NCBI GenBank assembly: GCA_964247695.1
Contig: CAXTVI010000015.1
Span: 27,401-91,400, forward strand
Length of the DNA stretch: 64,000 bases
Origin: Lichenicoccus sp964247695
GTDB lineage: Bacteria > Pseudomonadota > Alphaproteobacteria > Acetobacterales > Acetobacteraceae
Reading direction: 5' to 3'
Below the pieces are notes generated by a model. The model was given only the letters and a program-made list of their open reading frames with translations. It ran no database searches and was not told the origin of the DNA. The position numbers and the translations under genes were made by a program. Numbering within the stretch: position 1 is the stretch's first letter; each line of letters opens with the position of its first letter. Positions 34,941-44,046 of this stretch are shown here, one piece after another.

Positions 34941-36647
34941 TCAGGGTGAAGCGGTGGGCTGGCCTGGCTTCTGGTTGTCGGTGCGCCGGATGAAGTCGGC
35001 GACGTTGTCGTGCAGCTGCTTCAGCGCCGCCTGGTTGGCATAGACCATATGGCCGGACTGGTATTGCCGGAACTCGATGTTGGATTGCAGCGAGGCGGGG
35101 ATCGGCAAATGCTGCATCTCGTAAATGCCCTCGTAGAACGGCGTCGCCAGGTCGAAATAGCCGGCGTTGAGCTGCACCTTCAGCTTGGGGTTGTATTTCA
35201 TCGCGGTTGCGAGATCGACCATCACGTTGGCCGAGATCGGCAGCTTCTCGTCGGCGCCGGGTGGCTGGTGCTGCGCGTCCCAAACCTTCTCCACGTCGAT
35301 CTCGGGCTTGTAGTACTTGTCCTGGCCGTAATGCAGGGTGCGGGAGACGTAGTCGTTGAACACCGACACGTAGGCGGAGCCGATCGAGGCGCTCTGCGGG
35401 TCGTAGTCGGCCTCCTTGCTCAGCGGGTCCATGCTGGGGCCGGAGAAGCGGCTGTCCAGTCTTCCGGTGGTGGTGCCGCTGTCGTCCTGCAGCATCTTCT
35501 CGAACTGGCCACCATCGACGCGCAGGTCGGACTTCTTCAGGTATTCGACCGGCAGCCCGGTATAGGCGTGCAGCTTTTCCGCGATCTGCTCGCGTATCGC
35601 CGGGTCGAGCGCCGAGCCCTGAGCCAGCGCCTGCAGGTAGTCGGTGGTGGCGAAATGCTCGACCTCGGCAAGCAGCGCCTTGAGGTCGGGATTCGTGCCG
35701 GCGGGCAGACGGTGGTGGTACCAGGCGGTGGCGGCGAAGGTCGGAAGTGCCACCACGTATGGCAGGTCGATCCCCGGGTTGTATCCCGGCTGGTCGATGC
35801 TGGCATCGAAATTCAGGATCTGCGACAGCAGGATCACCCCGTTCAGGTCGATCTCCTTGTCGGCCTCGAGGTCGTTGGCCAGCACCGCGGAGCGGGTGGT
35901 GCCGTAGCTCTCGCCGAACAGGTATTTCGGCGAGTTCCAGCGGCCGTATTTCGACAGGAAGGCGGCGATGAACTCCGAGAACGCGTGCCCGTCCTGGTCG
36001 ATGCCGTAGAACGACTTCTCCTTGTCGGCGCCCGCGATGCGCGAGAACCCGGTGCCTGGCGCGTCGATGAACACCAGGTCGGTGCTGTCCAGCAGGCTCT
36101 CGTCGTTGGCGACCAGGCTGTACGGGGCCGCGTCGGTGTGGCTGTCATTGGCTGTGATGACGCGGCGGGGACCGAAGGCGCCCATGTGCAGCCAGACGCT
36201 CGAGGAACCCGGGCCGCCATTGTAGAGGAAGGTGATCGGACGGTTCTCGGGGCGTGCGCCCTTCTTGAAATAGGCCACGTAGAACATCGAGGCCTCGGCG
36301 CCCTTGTCGCCCGCCTTGTCGTCTGCGCTGTCCTCGTCGCGATCGCGATCCTTCATCAGGCTGGCGGTGTCGTCCCAGCCCTTCGGATGCACCACCAGTG
36401 TGCCGGCCGCCGCGCGGTAGTCGATGCTGGCACCGCCGATGGTGACGCTGCCGTCGGTCAGGCTCTCGGTCGGCTGCAGGCCCGGCTTCTGATCCGCCTT
36501 CTGATCCGCCTTCTGGCCGTCCGGGTGGTGCGGCTTGCCGGCCGGGACAGCGGGATCGGGATCGGCGGCGAGGCCCGCGCCGCCGGGCGCGAGCACGAAG
36601 GCGCTCGCGAGGCAGGTCGCGGCGAGCAACAGGGCAGCTGGTCTCAA
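34941..36647 (-). CDS. Secreted serine carboxypeptidase-like protein (peptidase S10)
   Basis: A 568-residue exported protein with a signal peptide ending near GGAGLAA. It has the S10 hallmarks: the oxyanion segment LYNGGPGSSSVWLHMG, the nucleophile motif GESYGTT (Ser247), an acidic residue in NAGYFDLATPF and the catalytic histidine in YQSGHMVY. A short KADQ repeat lies near residues 45-54 in a charged linker. S10 enzymes remove C-terminal residues from peptides; this bacterial branch is little studied. Its ATG overlaps the stop of the metallo-beta-lactamase-fold gene. Confidence 0.88.
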   Translation of the reverse strand: MRPAALLLAATCLASAFVLAPGGAGLAADPDPAVPAGKPHHPDGQKADQKADQKPGLQPTESLTDGSVTIGGASIDYRAAAGTLVVHPKGWDDTASLMKDRDRDEDSADDKAGDKGAEASMFYVAYFKKGARPENRPITFLYNGGPGSSSVWLHMGAFGPRRVITANDSHTDAAPYSLVANDESLLDSTDLVFIDAPGTGFSRIAGADKEKSFYGIDQDGHAFSEFIAAFLSKYGRWNSPKYLFGESYGTTRSAVLANDLEADKEIDLNGVILLSQILNFDASIDQPGYNPGIDLPYVVALPTFAATAWYHHRLPAGTNPDLKALLAEVEHFATTDYLQALAQGSALDPAIREQIAEKLHAYTGLPVEYLKKSDLRVDGGQFEKMLQDDSGTTTGRLDSRFSGPSMDPLSKEADYDPQSASIGSAYVSVFNDYVSRTLHYGQDKYYKPEIDVEKVWDAQHQPPGADEKLPISANVMVDLATAMKYNPKLKVQLNAGYFDLATPFYEGIYEMQHLPIPASLQSNIEFRQYQSGHMVYANQAALKQLHDNVADFIRRTDNQKPGQPTASP

Positions 36648-37555
36648 GATGGTCTCTCTCCAGGTTCGTCGGGCGCCGGCAGGTTCCAGCCCACGTCGGT
36701 CTGCACGGCGCGGCCGTGCCGCTCCAGGCGGATCAGGTGCGACAGCAGGTTGGCACGCGCCGCACCGAGCAGCTCGGGCTTGAGATTGACGTAGGCGCGT
36801 CCGAGCAGGGTGTCGAGCGAGCGCGGAGTCGTACTCAGCGTGCCGGCAATGGAGGCCTCGCGCGCGAGCCGGTGCTCCAGCAGGGCGCCAACGAGTTCGC
36901 CGGGGTCATCGATTGCGGCCCCGTGCGCCGACAGCATCAGGCGGTCGCCGCGACCCTGCACCCGCTCCAGGTTGGCAATGAACAGGTCGAGATCGCCGTG
37001 CGGCGGCGGCGGCACCACCGAGGTGGACCAGCCCATCACATGGTCGCCGCTGAACAGGATGCCGTCCGGATGTGCGAAGCACAGATGGTCCATGGCGTGA
37101 CCTGGCGTATGCAGCGCGGTGAGTCCGCCGACGCTCTCGCCGTCCTCAAGCCGGATCGCGGCCGCGAACGACGCATCGCCGCTGACGCGGTAGCCTGCCG
37201 TGCGCGCGCCGCAGCGGAGGGCCAGGGTCTGCGCGCCATCGAGATGGTCGCGGTGCGTGTGGGTGACGAGGACATGCGTGAGGTGGCCGCCGGCCTCGCG
37301 CTCGATCGCCGCCAGATGCTCCTCGTCCTCCGATCCGGGATCGATCACGACCGTGCCACCCGCCCAGTCGACCAGCCACGTGTTGGTGCCGTGATAGGTC
37401 ATCGGGCCGGGGTTCGGTGCGACGATGCGCCGGATGCCCGGTTGCACGGCCAGAGGCACCCCCCGCGGAGGGACCTCCTCGGTCACTCGCCAGGCGCGCC
37501 GACGGGCGGGCGGTTTCGAAGCGGGTGTCGCCCTGATCGCATCAAGTCCGGGCAC
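36644..37555 (-). CDS. Metallo-beta-lactamase fold hydrolase (LACTB2-like)
   Basis: A 303-residue cytoplasmic metallohydrolase. Zinc ligands are seen in VTHTHRDHLDGA (His99, His101, Asp103, His104), HTPGHAMDH and LFSGDHVMG, followed by a C-terminal winged-helix-like segment (LVGALLEHRLAREASI, LLSHLIRLERHG) found in LACTB2-type proteins. The best start is a GTG 11 bases after the PPC-like gene stop. It lies between the PPC homologue and the S10 peptidase in one probable operon. The substrate could be RNA or a thioester; not decidable here. Confidence 0.82.
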   Translation of the reverse strand: MPGLDAIRATPASKPPARRRAWRVTEEVPPRGVPLAVQPGIRRIVAPNPGPMTYHGTNTWLVDWAGGTVVIDPGSEDEEHLAAIEREAGGHLTHVLVTHTHRDHLDGAQTLALRCGARTAGYRVSGDASFAAAIRLEDGESVGGLTALHTPGHAMDHLCFAHPDGILFSGDHVMGWSTSVVPPPPHGDLDLFIANLERVQGRGDRLMLSAHGAAIDDPGELVGALLEHRLAREASIAGTLSTTPRSLDTLLGRAYVNLKPELLGAARANLLSHLIRLERHGRAVQTDVGWNLPAPDEPGERPS

Positions 37556-37566
37556 ATCCGCTCTGT

Positions 37567-40407
37567 TCAGCCGAAGGCTCCGACATCGTGCATCACCGCG
37601 ACGCTGATCTCGCGCAGCAGCTCGAACAGCCGGCGCATCGGCTGGAAGATCTCCGCATCCTCGCGCGAATAGGCGTGGTCGACGCGGGGTGCGCGCGGCT
37701 CGCGGAAATCCAGGCTCACCGAACGATCGGGCGCCTTGGGGAAGATCTCCGCAAGGTTCTTCAGGGCCGACGGGATCTCCAGGCGCAGGATCTGGTCGTC
37801 GAGATCCTGCCGGGTGAAGCCGTGCCGCGGCGAGAAATACGGGATGCGTGTCGAGAGCAGCCAGATCCGCTCGATCAGCGCCAGCCGGATGGCGTGCAGC
37901 AGCAGCTCCTTGAGCTGCATGCGCGGCGCGTCCGGCCAGGCCACGCGCAGCGCCAGGTGGTCGGCCTGGATGCGCCGGAACATCGACTGGGTGGTCGCCC
38001 ACAGGTCGAGCCGCTCCAGCCCGGTAGCCAGCAGCACCAGCGCCTCGCGCCGGTGCGGATCGTTCTCGTGCGCCGCGCGGTCGAGCCAGACCCCGGGATC
38101 GAGGGTCAGCACGATGGCGCGCAGCACGTCGCGGTCGGAATGCGCCAGCGCATGGCTCGCGAAGTCGAGCGCGCGCCGGAACCGCGCGCTCTTGAGCAGG
38201 AACTCCTCGAACGTCTCCGGATGCCGCGCGGCCGCCAGCCCCAGCCCCTGCAGCGTGTTCGCGCACCAGCCGAGCTGCTGCAGGATGGCGTTGTTGGGGA
38301 TCGCCCGCAGCTCGCTCGGGTGCTTGATACGCGCGCGCGCGCCACTGCTGTCGCTCTGGCGCGCCGGCGGCCGCGAGCCGGTGCGGTCGATCAGCGCCGG
38401 CCCGAAGGCGCCGAGCAGCGCCGCGTAGCCGGGATCCTCGACCAGGGCGGTCATGCCGGAGACGATGGTCGCGAAGAAGTCGGCCGAGAAGTCCGGCTCG
38501 TCGTAGATCGGATCCTCGTCGAGCGTCACATGCGCGAAGGCATGCTCGGCGATGGTGCCGATGGTGGCGTCCGCCAGCGGCTGGGTGCCGAACAGCAGGT
38601 AGCCGTCGCCGCCCTGGAACGCCGCCTCCTCGCGATAGGCGATGCCGGCCTGCGCGAAGGTGGCGCGCGAGCGGGCGGGCGACAGGTAGTCGAGCCGGTC
38701 GGCGAGCCGGAATGGATGCGCGCCGCGGCCGATGCTCTCGCCATGGGTGTCGAACAGGATCACCTCGACATCGGTCAGGCCGCGCCGGCGCAGCAGGTCG
38801 GCGACCTTGAGGCGCAGCCGCTCGACCAGGTAGGTGGCGGCGAGCTGGCCGACATAGCGGCCGGAATCGGAATAGCCGAACTGCAGCGCCATCCGTCCGC
38901 TGCGGCGCAGATAGTCGCGCCAGTGTCGCGAGCGCAGCGCCTCCTCGACCACCTGGGCGCCATGCTCCAGCGCCTCCTGGGTCTCGAACAGCGGGCTGAT
39001 CTCGATGTTGTCCTCGATGCCGAACAGCTTCGCCAGCCACAGCGCCACCAGCAGGGTGTAGCCGCTCTCGGTTTCGGCGATCAGGAAGCGGATGCGGCTC
39101 GCGCTGTCCACATGCTTGGCGATCTGCGCCACCGTCATCATCAGCCGAGCGGCCGAGGCCTGCTCGGTCAGCAGGGCGCCGAAATCCACCGGGGTCGGTT
39201 GCACCTCGTCGAGCGCCTCGTTGATCGCGGTGAGCAGCGCGCGCCGCTGCGCCGGGTTCTCCGGGCTGTCCTCGATGCCGAGCCGCTGGCGGGCGACATT
39301 GTGGATCTGCGTCGAGTTCAGCCGGGTGTGGGTGTGCGCGATGGCCATGCCGTGGCTGGCAAAGCCGGCATGCGCCACCGCCAGCGGCAGCCGGTCCGCC
39401 TCCGGGGCGCTGCCGATAGCTTCGCGAAAGGCCTGCTCGAGTTGCGCCGGGTCGTGGATGGCCTCCTCGCGGCGATCGATCAGGGCAGCCGCAAAGGCTG
39501 CCACCTGGGTTGGGTCGGCGGCGGTCGGACAGGCCTCGATCTGCGCGCGCACGGCCTCGACTGCCTGCGTGATACGGCCGGCGAGGGCATCCGCCGGCTC
39601 CTCGAGGGCGTCGAGCTGGCGTTCCAGGCGCTGCAGTTGCAGCAGCTTCATGCGCAGCCGCAGCCGCAGCGTGTCCCACCAGCCGATATCGGTGCGGCCG
39701 TCGGTGTCGTAGCCGACCCAGCTTGTCAGGATGATCGGGCACGGGCTCAACGTGCTCCAGGCCTGCGGCCAGAGCTTGGCGGCTTCACGCAGCAGGGCGC
39801 CGTTCAGCTTGTCGATGGCGTTGCGGCCGAGCAGGATCGCATCCACGGCAAAGCCGAACTCGTCCTCCAGGGTCGGTGTCGGTGGCCGCTGGCTGTCCAG
39901 CCCGGGCAGTTCCGGCGTGCCGGTCGCCGACCGGGCCAGCGCATGATAGGCCTCCGGAGCGAGAGCAAAGGTGGGATGCGCGGTGAACACGGCGGCGAAA
40001 CGCACGCGCTGCACCGCGGCACGGAACTGGGCCAGCGGCACCGGGCTGTCGTTCGGGTCCGGCCGCACCAGGCGGGCTGCGATCGATCCGAGGCGGCTGT
40101 CGACGCTGCCCTCGGAATCGTCCGGCTCGGCGACGCCGACATAGGCGCGCAGCCGCTGCGCCCGGGCCAGGAACGCCTCGTCACGGAGTTGCTGCACCAG
40201 GAGTGCGATATCCTCGATGCCGAGAACACCCTCGTCGAGCCGGCGCGAGACGAGCAGCGCGATCGCCAGCACCGGATTACCGAACGGATCGTCCTCCTGT
40301 CGCTCGACGACGCCGCGGGCCTGCTCGACCAGGGTGTGCAGCCGGTCGTGGATCGGAGCGCCAGTCGCACCCTCTGGAGCGCGATCATCCGGAGAGAGAT
40401 CATCCAT
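37567..40407 (-). CDS. Phosphoenolpyruvate carboxylase homologue with altered active site
   Basis: A 946-residue protein that aligns along its length with PEP carboxylase (PPC): VFTAHPTF (His144) for the usual VLTAHPTE, PLFETQEAL, FGYSDSGR for GYSDS, and SIGRG near residue 558. Several residues expected for catalysis differ: the FHGRGG loop reads FDTHGE (553-557), so the mobile-loop arginine is a histidine here; the GGDRDGNP segment is VGYDTDGR; and the usual C-terminal NTG is absent. It may be a divergent PPC or a protein with another activity. It leads the MBL-S10 operon. Confidence 0.75.
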   Translation of the reverse strand: MDDLSPDDRAPEGATGAPIHDRLHTLVEQARGVVERQEDDPFGNPVLAIALLVSRRLDEGVLGIEDIALLVQQLRDEAFLARAQRLRAYVGVAEPDDSEGSVDSRLGSIAARLVRPDPNDSPVPLAQFRAAVQRVRFAAVFTAHPTFALAPEAYHALARSATGTPELPGLDSQRPPTPTLEDEFGFAVDAILLGRNAIDKLNGALLREAAKLWPQAWSTLSPCPIILTSWVGYDTDGRTDIGWWDTLRLRLRMKLLQLQRLERQLDALEEPADALAGRITQAVEAVRAQIEACPTAADPTQVAAFAAALIDRREEAIHDPAQLEQAFREAIGSAPEADRLPLAVAHAGFASHGMAIAHTHTRLNSTQIHNVARQRLGIEDSPENPAQRRALLTAINEALDEVQPTPVDFGALLTEQASAARLMMTVAQIAKHVDSASRIRFLIAETESGYTLLVALWLAKLFGIEDNIEISPLFETQEALEHGAQVVEEALRSRHWRDYLRRSGRMALQFGYSDSGRYVGQLAATYLVERLRLKVADLLRRRGLTDVEVILFDTHGESIGRGAHPFRLADRLDYLSPARSRATFAQAGIAYREEAAFQGGDGYLLFGTQPLADATIGTIAEHAFAHVTLDEDPIYDEPDFSADFFATIVSGMTALVEDPGYAALLGAFGPALIDRTGSRPPARQSDSSGARARIKHPSELRAIPNNAILQQLGWCANTLQGLGLAAARHPETFEEFLLKSARFRRALDFASHALAHSDRDVLRAIVLTLDPGVWLDRAAHENDPHRREALVLLATGLERLDLWATTQSMFRRIQADHLALRVAWPDAPRMQLKELLLHAIRLALIERIWLLSTRIPYFSPRHGFTRQDLDDQILRLEIPSALKNLAEIFPKAPDRSVSLDFREPRAPRVDHAYSREDAEIFQPMRRLFELLREISVAVMHDVGAFG

Positions 40408-40593
40408 GGAGAGGTCTCACTCTGCTGAGGTCCAGAGGCGGCAACGTTCCATGTCCGGCCGGACACCGCAACAGACGCCGCCGCAACCGACAGCGCGGCA
40501 TGCAAGGATGCTGCCGTCCGTGATCGGCGCGCCGCGGTTTCGGCGGCGCGGTGCGGGATGCTAAAGCCCGCACCCGATGAGCATGGCGGCACG

Positions 40594-41919
40594 ATGACGA
40601 CGACACTCCCGAGGCCGGCCCCGAGGGCATCCCCGTCGCAGCCGGTCGCCGGCGAGCCCGATCGGGACGCGGCCGCGCGGCAGTCGCTGCGGCGATACCG
40701 GCGGTTCGCGACCGGGCTGCTGGTCATCATGGCCGTGCTCACGCTGGCCGGCTATGCGCTGGGGCGCGGCTTCTGGCCCGGGCTGCTGCAGTCCACCGCC
40801 AAGGCCGGCTTGGTTGGCGGCCTGGCCGACTGGTTTGCGGTGACCGCCCTGTTCCGCCACCCGCTCGGGCTGCCGATCCCGCACACCGCCATCCTGCCGG
40901 CGCAGAAGGAGCGGCTTGGCGCAGCACTCGGCAACTTCATCGCCAACCACGTCTTCACCGAAGCCGACATCGAGCGCGCCCTGGAGCGGCTCGACATGCC
41001 CGGCCTGCTGGCGCGCCTGCTGGCCGACCCGGAGAATGGCGCGGTCGCCGGACGCGCGTGCGCGTCGGCGCTGCCGCACCTGCTGGACCGGCTCGAGGAT
41101 GGCCGGGCCGGGGATCTGCTCGCCCGCGCCATGCCGCGCCTGCTCAGCGGCGAGACGCTGGCGCCGGTGATCGCCCGCGTGCTGCGTGCCCTGGTGGAAG
41201 GCGACCGCCACCAGGAGGTGCTGAGCTTCCTGCTGACCGAGCTGAAGGCGGTGCTGCGTGCCAAGGAGGAGAGCCTTCGGGTGATGATCGAGGACCGGGT
41301 GCGCGAGCAGGGGGGCCGGCTGATCGGCTGGGCGATCGGCGCCTCGATCGCGACCCGGGTAATGAGCGCCATGAGCCAGGAACTCGACCGCACCGATCCG
41401 GCCAATTCCGACCTGCGCGAGGCCTTCACGGTCTGGGTGCGCCGCGAGATCGACCGCATCGAGACCGATCCCGAGCGCGCGCGCGAGCTGGGCGACGGGC
41501 TGCGCGGGCTGTTCGGGCACCCCAGCGTGCGCGGCTGGGGGCAGGATATCTGGCAGCGCGCCCGCCAGATGATCGAGGCCGACCTGGAGCGGCCGGATGG
41601 CTGGGTGGCCAGGCTGATCGCCGATGCGCTGCCGCGGCTGGGCACGATGCTGAACCGCGACGAGGCGGCCCGGCTGCGCACCGAGGCCACGGTGCGGCGC
41701 GCGGCGCTGCGCCTGCTGCCGGGGCTGCGCGAGCGGATGGCCGGCTTCATCGGTGCGGTGGTCGGCGGCTGGGACGCGCGCCTGATCACCGACCGGCTCG
41801 AGCTGCGCATCGGCCGCGACCTGCAATATGTCCGGGTGAATGGTACCCTGGTGGGCGCGCTGGTCGGCGGCCTGTTCTACGTTGCGTTGCGGGCGATGTT
41901 CGGCGCCGTCGAATACTGA
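40594..41919 (+). CDS. DUF445 family membrane protein (YjiN-like)
   Basis: A 441-residue member of the DUF445 family. It has an N-terminal membrane helix (about 35-55), the family signature GLVGGLADWFAVTALFRHPLGLPIPHTAI directly after it (in two pieces), a long amphipathic helical region, and a C-terminal hydrophobic segment (GTLVGALVGGLFYVAL). Function unknown. The start MTTTLPRP has only a weak ribosome-binding site. Divergent from the PPC-like gene, with 186 bases between starts, where I see no clear element. Confidence 0.85.
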   Translation: MTTTLPRPAPRASPSQPVAGEPDRDAAARQSLRRYRRFATGLLVIMAVLTLAGYALGRGFWPGLLQSTAKAGLVGGLADWFAVTALFRHPLGLPIPHTAILPAQKERLGAALGNFIANHVFTEADIERALERLDMPGLLARLLADPENGAVAGRACASALPHLLDRLEDGRAGDLLARAMPRLLSGETLAPVIARVLRALVEGDRHQEVLSFLLTELKAVLRAKEESLRVMIEDRVREQGGRLIGWAIGASIATRVMSAMSQELDRTDPANSDLREAFTVWVRREIDRIETDPERARELGDGLRGLFGHPSVRGWGQDIWQRARQMIEADLERPDGWVARLIADALPRLGTMLNRDEAARLRTEATVRRAALRLLPGLRERMAGFIGAVVGGWDARLITDRLELRIGRDLQYVRVNGTLVGALVGGLFYVALRAMFGAVEY

Positions 41920-42046
41920 GGCGGCCCTGCCGGTGTTGTGACGGAAAACCGCCGGTTCCGGCGTGCCCGGCCTTGACGCGACCGGCCCGGAGCGTCATTT
42001 GCCGTAGGGAAACAGGACCGGCTGGGTCCTCAATTTGGCGGAAGCG

Positions 42047-42517
42047 ATGCTGAGGCTGTCGAAGCTCACGGACTACGCGGTCGTCGTGCTGGTGCGGCTG
42101 GATGCCTGCCACGGCGTGACCACCTCGCCGTCGCTGGCGCAGGATACCGGCATTCCCGAGCCGACGGTGGCCAAGGTGCTGAAGGCGCTCGCGGCCGCCG
42201 AGCTGGTCGTGTCGCAGCGCGGCGCGCGCGGCGGCTACCGGCTGGCGTTGCCGCTCGACCGCATCCCGGTGGCCGACGTGATCGGCGCCATCGACGGTCC
42301 GATCTCGCTCGCGGCCTGCGTCGATGGTGCGACCGGCGGCTGCGAGGCGCAGGGGCTGTGTCCGATCCGCGGCCGCTGGGACCCGGTCAACGACGCCATA
42401 CGCGAGGCGCTGACCCGGATCACGCTGGCCGACATGCGCCCCGCCAGCATCGCAAGCCCCCTGTTCGATATCGATCACCAGCCGGCGCCCGTCCACGCGT
42501 CGCTAGCTGCCGAGTGA
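42047..42517 (+). CDS. Rrf2-family regulator of the SUF operon
   Basis: A 156-residue winged-helix regulator of the IscR/Rrf2 family, beginning MLRLSKLTDYAVVVLVRL, with the recognition region PEPTVAKVLKALAAAELV and the wing GARGGYRLA. Three cysteines (Cys91, Cys99, Cys105) form the pattern that binds a 2Fe-2S or 4Fe-4S cluster in IscR-like sensors. It starts an eight-gene SUF operon that it most likely controls by sensing Fe-S demand. A TTGACG hexamer at 41973 could be the -35, but no good -10 is seen. Confidence 0.9.
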   Translation: MLRLSKLTDYAVVVLVRLDACHGVTTSPSLAQDTGIPEPTVAKVLKALAAAELVVSQRGARGGYRLALPLDRIPVADVIGAIDGPISLAACVDGATGGCEAQGLCPIRGRWDPVNDAIREALTRITLADMRPASIASPLFDIDHQPAPVHASLAAE

Positions 42518-42525
42518 GGTTCTGA

Positions 42526-44046
42526 ATGCCTGCTGTTGCCGAGACGATTTCCGCCGTCGAGACCCTGAATGCGTCCACCTACAAGTGGGGCTTCGAGACC
42601 GACATCGAGATGGACTTCGCGCCGAAGGGCCTGAACGAGGACACCATCCGGCTGATCTCGGCGCGCAAGGAAGAACCGGAATGGCTGCTGGCCTGGCGGC
42701 TGAAGGCGTTCGAGGCCTGGGGCCGGATGACCGAGCCGCGCTGGGCCAAGGTCGGCTACGCGCCGATCGACTACCAGGACGCGTATTACTACGCCGCACC
42801 CAAGCGCAAGCCGGGGCCTAAGTCGCTCGACGAGGTCGACCCGCAGCTGCTGGCGACCTACGACAAGCTGGGCATTCCGATCCGCGAGCAAGCGATATTG
42901 GCTGGCGTCGAGGGCGCTGGCGAGGCGGCCGGTGGCGATGAGGACGAGCCGGGCGACGGCGTGCGGCCGCAGATCGCGGTCGATGCGGTGTTCGACAGCG
43001 TGTCGGTGGCCACCACCTTCCGCAAGTCGCTGATGAAGGCAGGGGTGATCTTCTGCCCGATCAGCGAGGCGGTGCGCGAGCATCCCGAGCTGGTGCAGCG
43101 CTATCTCGGCAGCGTGGTGCCGGCGTCGGACAACTTCTTCGCCGCGCTGAACTCGGCGGTGTTCACCGACGGCTCGTTCGTCTACGTGCCGAAGGGCGTG
43201 CGCTGCCCGATGGAGCTATCCACCTATTTCCGGATCAACGCGCGCAACACGGGGCAATTCGAGCGCACGCTGATCATCGCGGAGGAGGGCGCCTCGGTCT
43301 CGTACCTCGAGGGCTGCACGGCGCCGATGCGCGACGAGAACCAGCTGCACGCCGCCGTGGTCGAGCTGGTCGCGATGGACGACGCCAAGATCAAGTACAG
43401 CACGGTGCAGAACTGGTATCCGGGCGACGCGAACGGTGTCGGCGGGATCTACAACTTCGTCACCAAGCGCGGCGCCTGCCGAGGTGCCCGCAGCCACATC
43501 TCCTGGACCCAGGTCGAGACCGGGTCGGCGATCACCTGGAAGTATCCGTCCTGCATCCTGCAGGGCGAGGACAGCGTCGGCGAGTTCTACTCGGTGGCGG
43601 TGACCAACAACCACCAGCAGGCGGATACCGGCACCAAGATGATCCATATCGGCCGCGGCACGCGCTCGACCATCGTTGCCAAGACGATCAGCGCCGGGCA
43701 GTCCGACAGCACCTATCGCGGGCTGGTGCGGATGATGCCGAAGGCGTCCGGCGCGCGGAACTTCACCCAGTGCGACAGCCTGCTGATCGGCGATCGCTGC
43801 GGCGCGCATACCGTGCCGTACATCGAGAACCGCAACATGACGGCGCGGGTCGAGCACGAGGCGACGACGTCGAAGATCTCCGAGGACCAGATGTTCTATT
43901 GCCGCCAGCGCGGCCTGTCGCAGGAGGACGCGGTCGGGCTGATCGTGAACGGCTTCTGCAAGGATGTGCTCAAGGAGTTGCCGATGGAGTTCGCCGTCGA
44001 GGCGCAGAAGCTGCTGCAGATCAGCCTCGAGGGCAGCGTCGGATGA
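42526..44046 (+). CDS. sufB: Fe-S cluster assembly protein SufB
   Basis: Core scaffold subunit of the SufBC2D complex. The 506-residue product shows YKWGFETDIEMDFAPKGL, YFRINARNTGQFERTLI, EGCTAP and the C-terminal YIENRNMTARVEHEATTSK and FYCRQRG motifs. Compared with typical SufB it carries an acidic insert near residues 130-152 (GAGEAAGGDEDEPGDG). GAGG lies shortly before the ATG, nine bases after the regulator stop. The stop overlaps the sufC start. Confidence 0.96.
   Translation: MPAVAETISAVETLNASTYKWGFETDIEMDFAPKGLNEDTIRLISARKEEPEWLLAWRLKAFEAWGRMTEPRWAKVGYAPIDYQDAYYYAAPKRKPGPKSLDEVDPQLLATYDKLGIPIREQAILAGVEGAGEAAGGDEDEPGDGVRPQIAVDAVFDSVSVATTFRKSLMKAGVIFCPISEAVREHPELVQRYLGSVVPASDNFFAALNSAVFTDGSFVYVPKGVRCPMELSTYFRINARNTGQFERTLIIAEEGASVSYLEGCTAPMRDENQLHAAVVELVAMDDAKIKYSTVQNWYPGDANGVGGIYNFVTKRGACRGARSHISWTQVETGSAITWKYPSCILQGEDSVGEFYSVAVTNNHQQADTGTKMIHIGRGTRSTIVAKTISAGQSDSTYRGLVRMMPKASGARNFTQCDSLLIGDRCGAHTVPYIENRNMTARVEHEATTSKISEDQMFYCRQRGLSQEDAVGLIVNGFCKDVLKELPMEFAVEAQKLLQISLEGSVG

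Noticed and set aside
36644..39742. Very long open reading frames antisense or out of frame to the PPC-like, slipin and other genes (for example on both strands over 37.6-40.4 kb).
   Set aside because: In GC-rich DNA stop codons are rare, and these frames show arginine/alanine-rich sequence without family motifs, while the opposite strand carries a recognised protein.
41973..42000. TTGACG before the Rrf2 gene as a full promoter.
   Set aside because: The -35-like hexamer is good, but no acceptable -10 follows at 16-18 bases.
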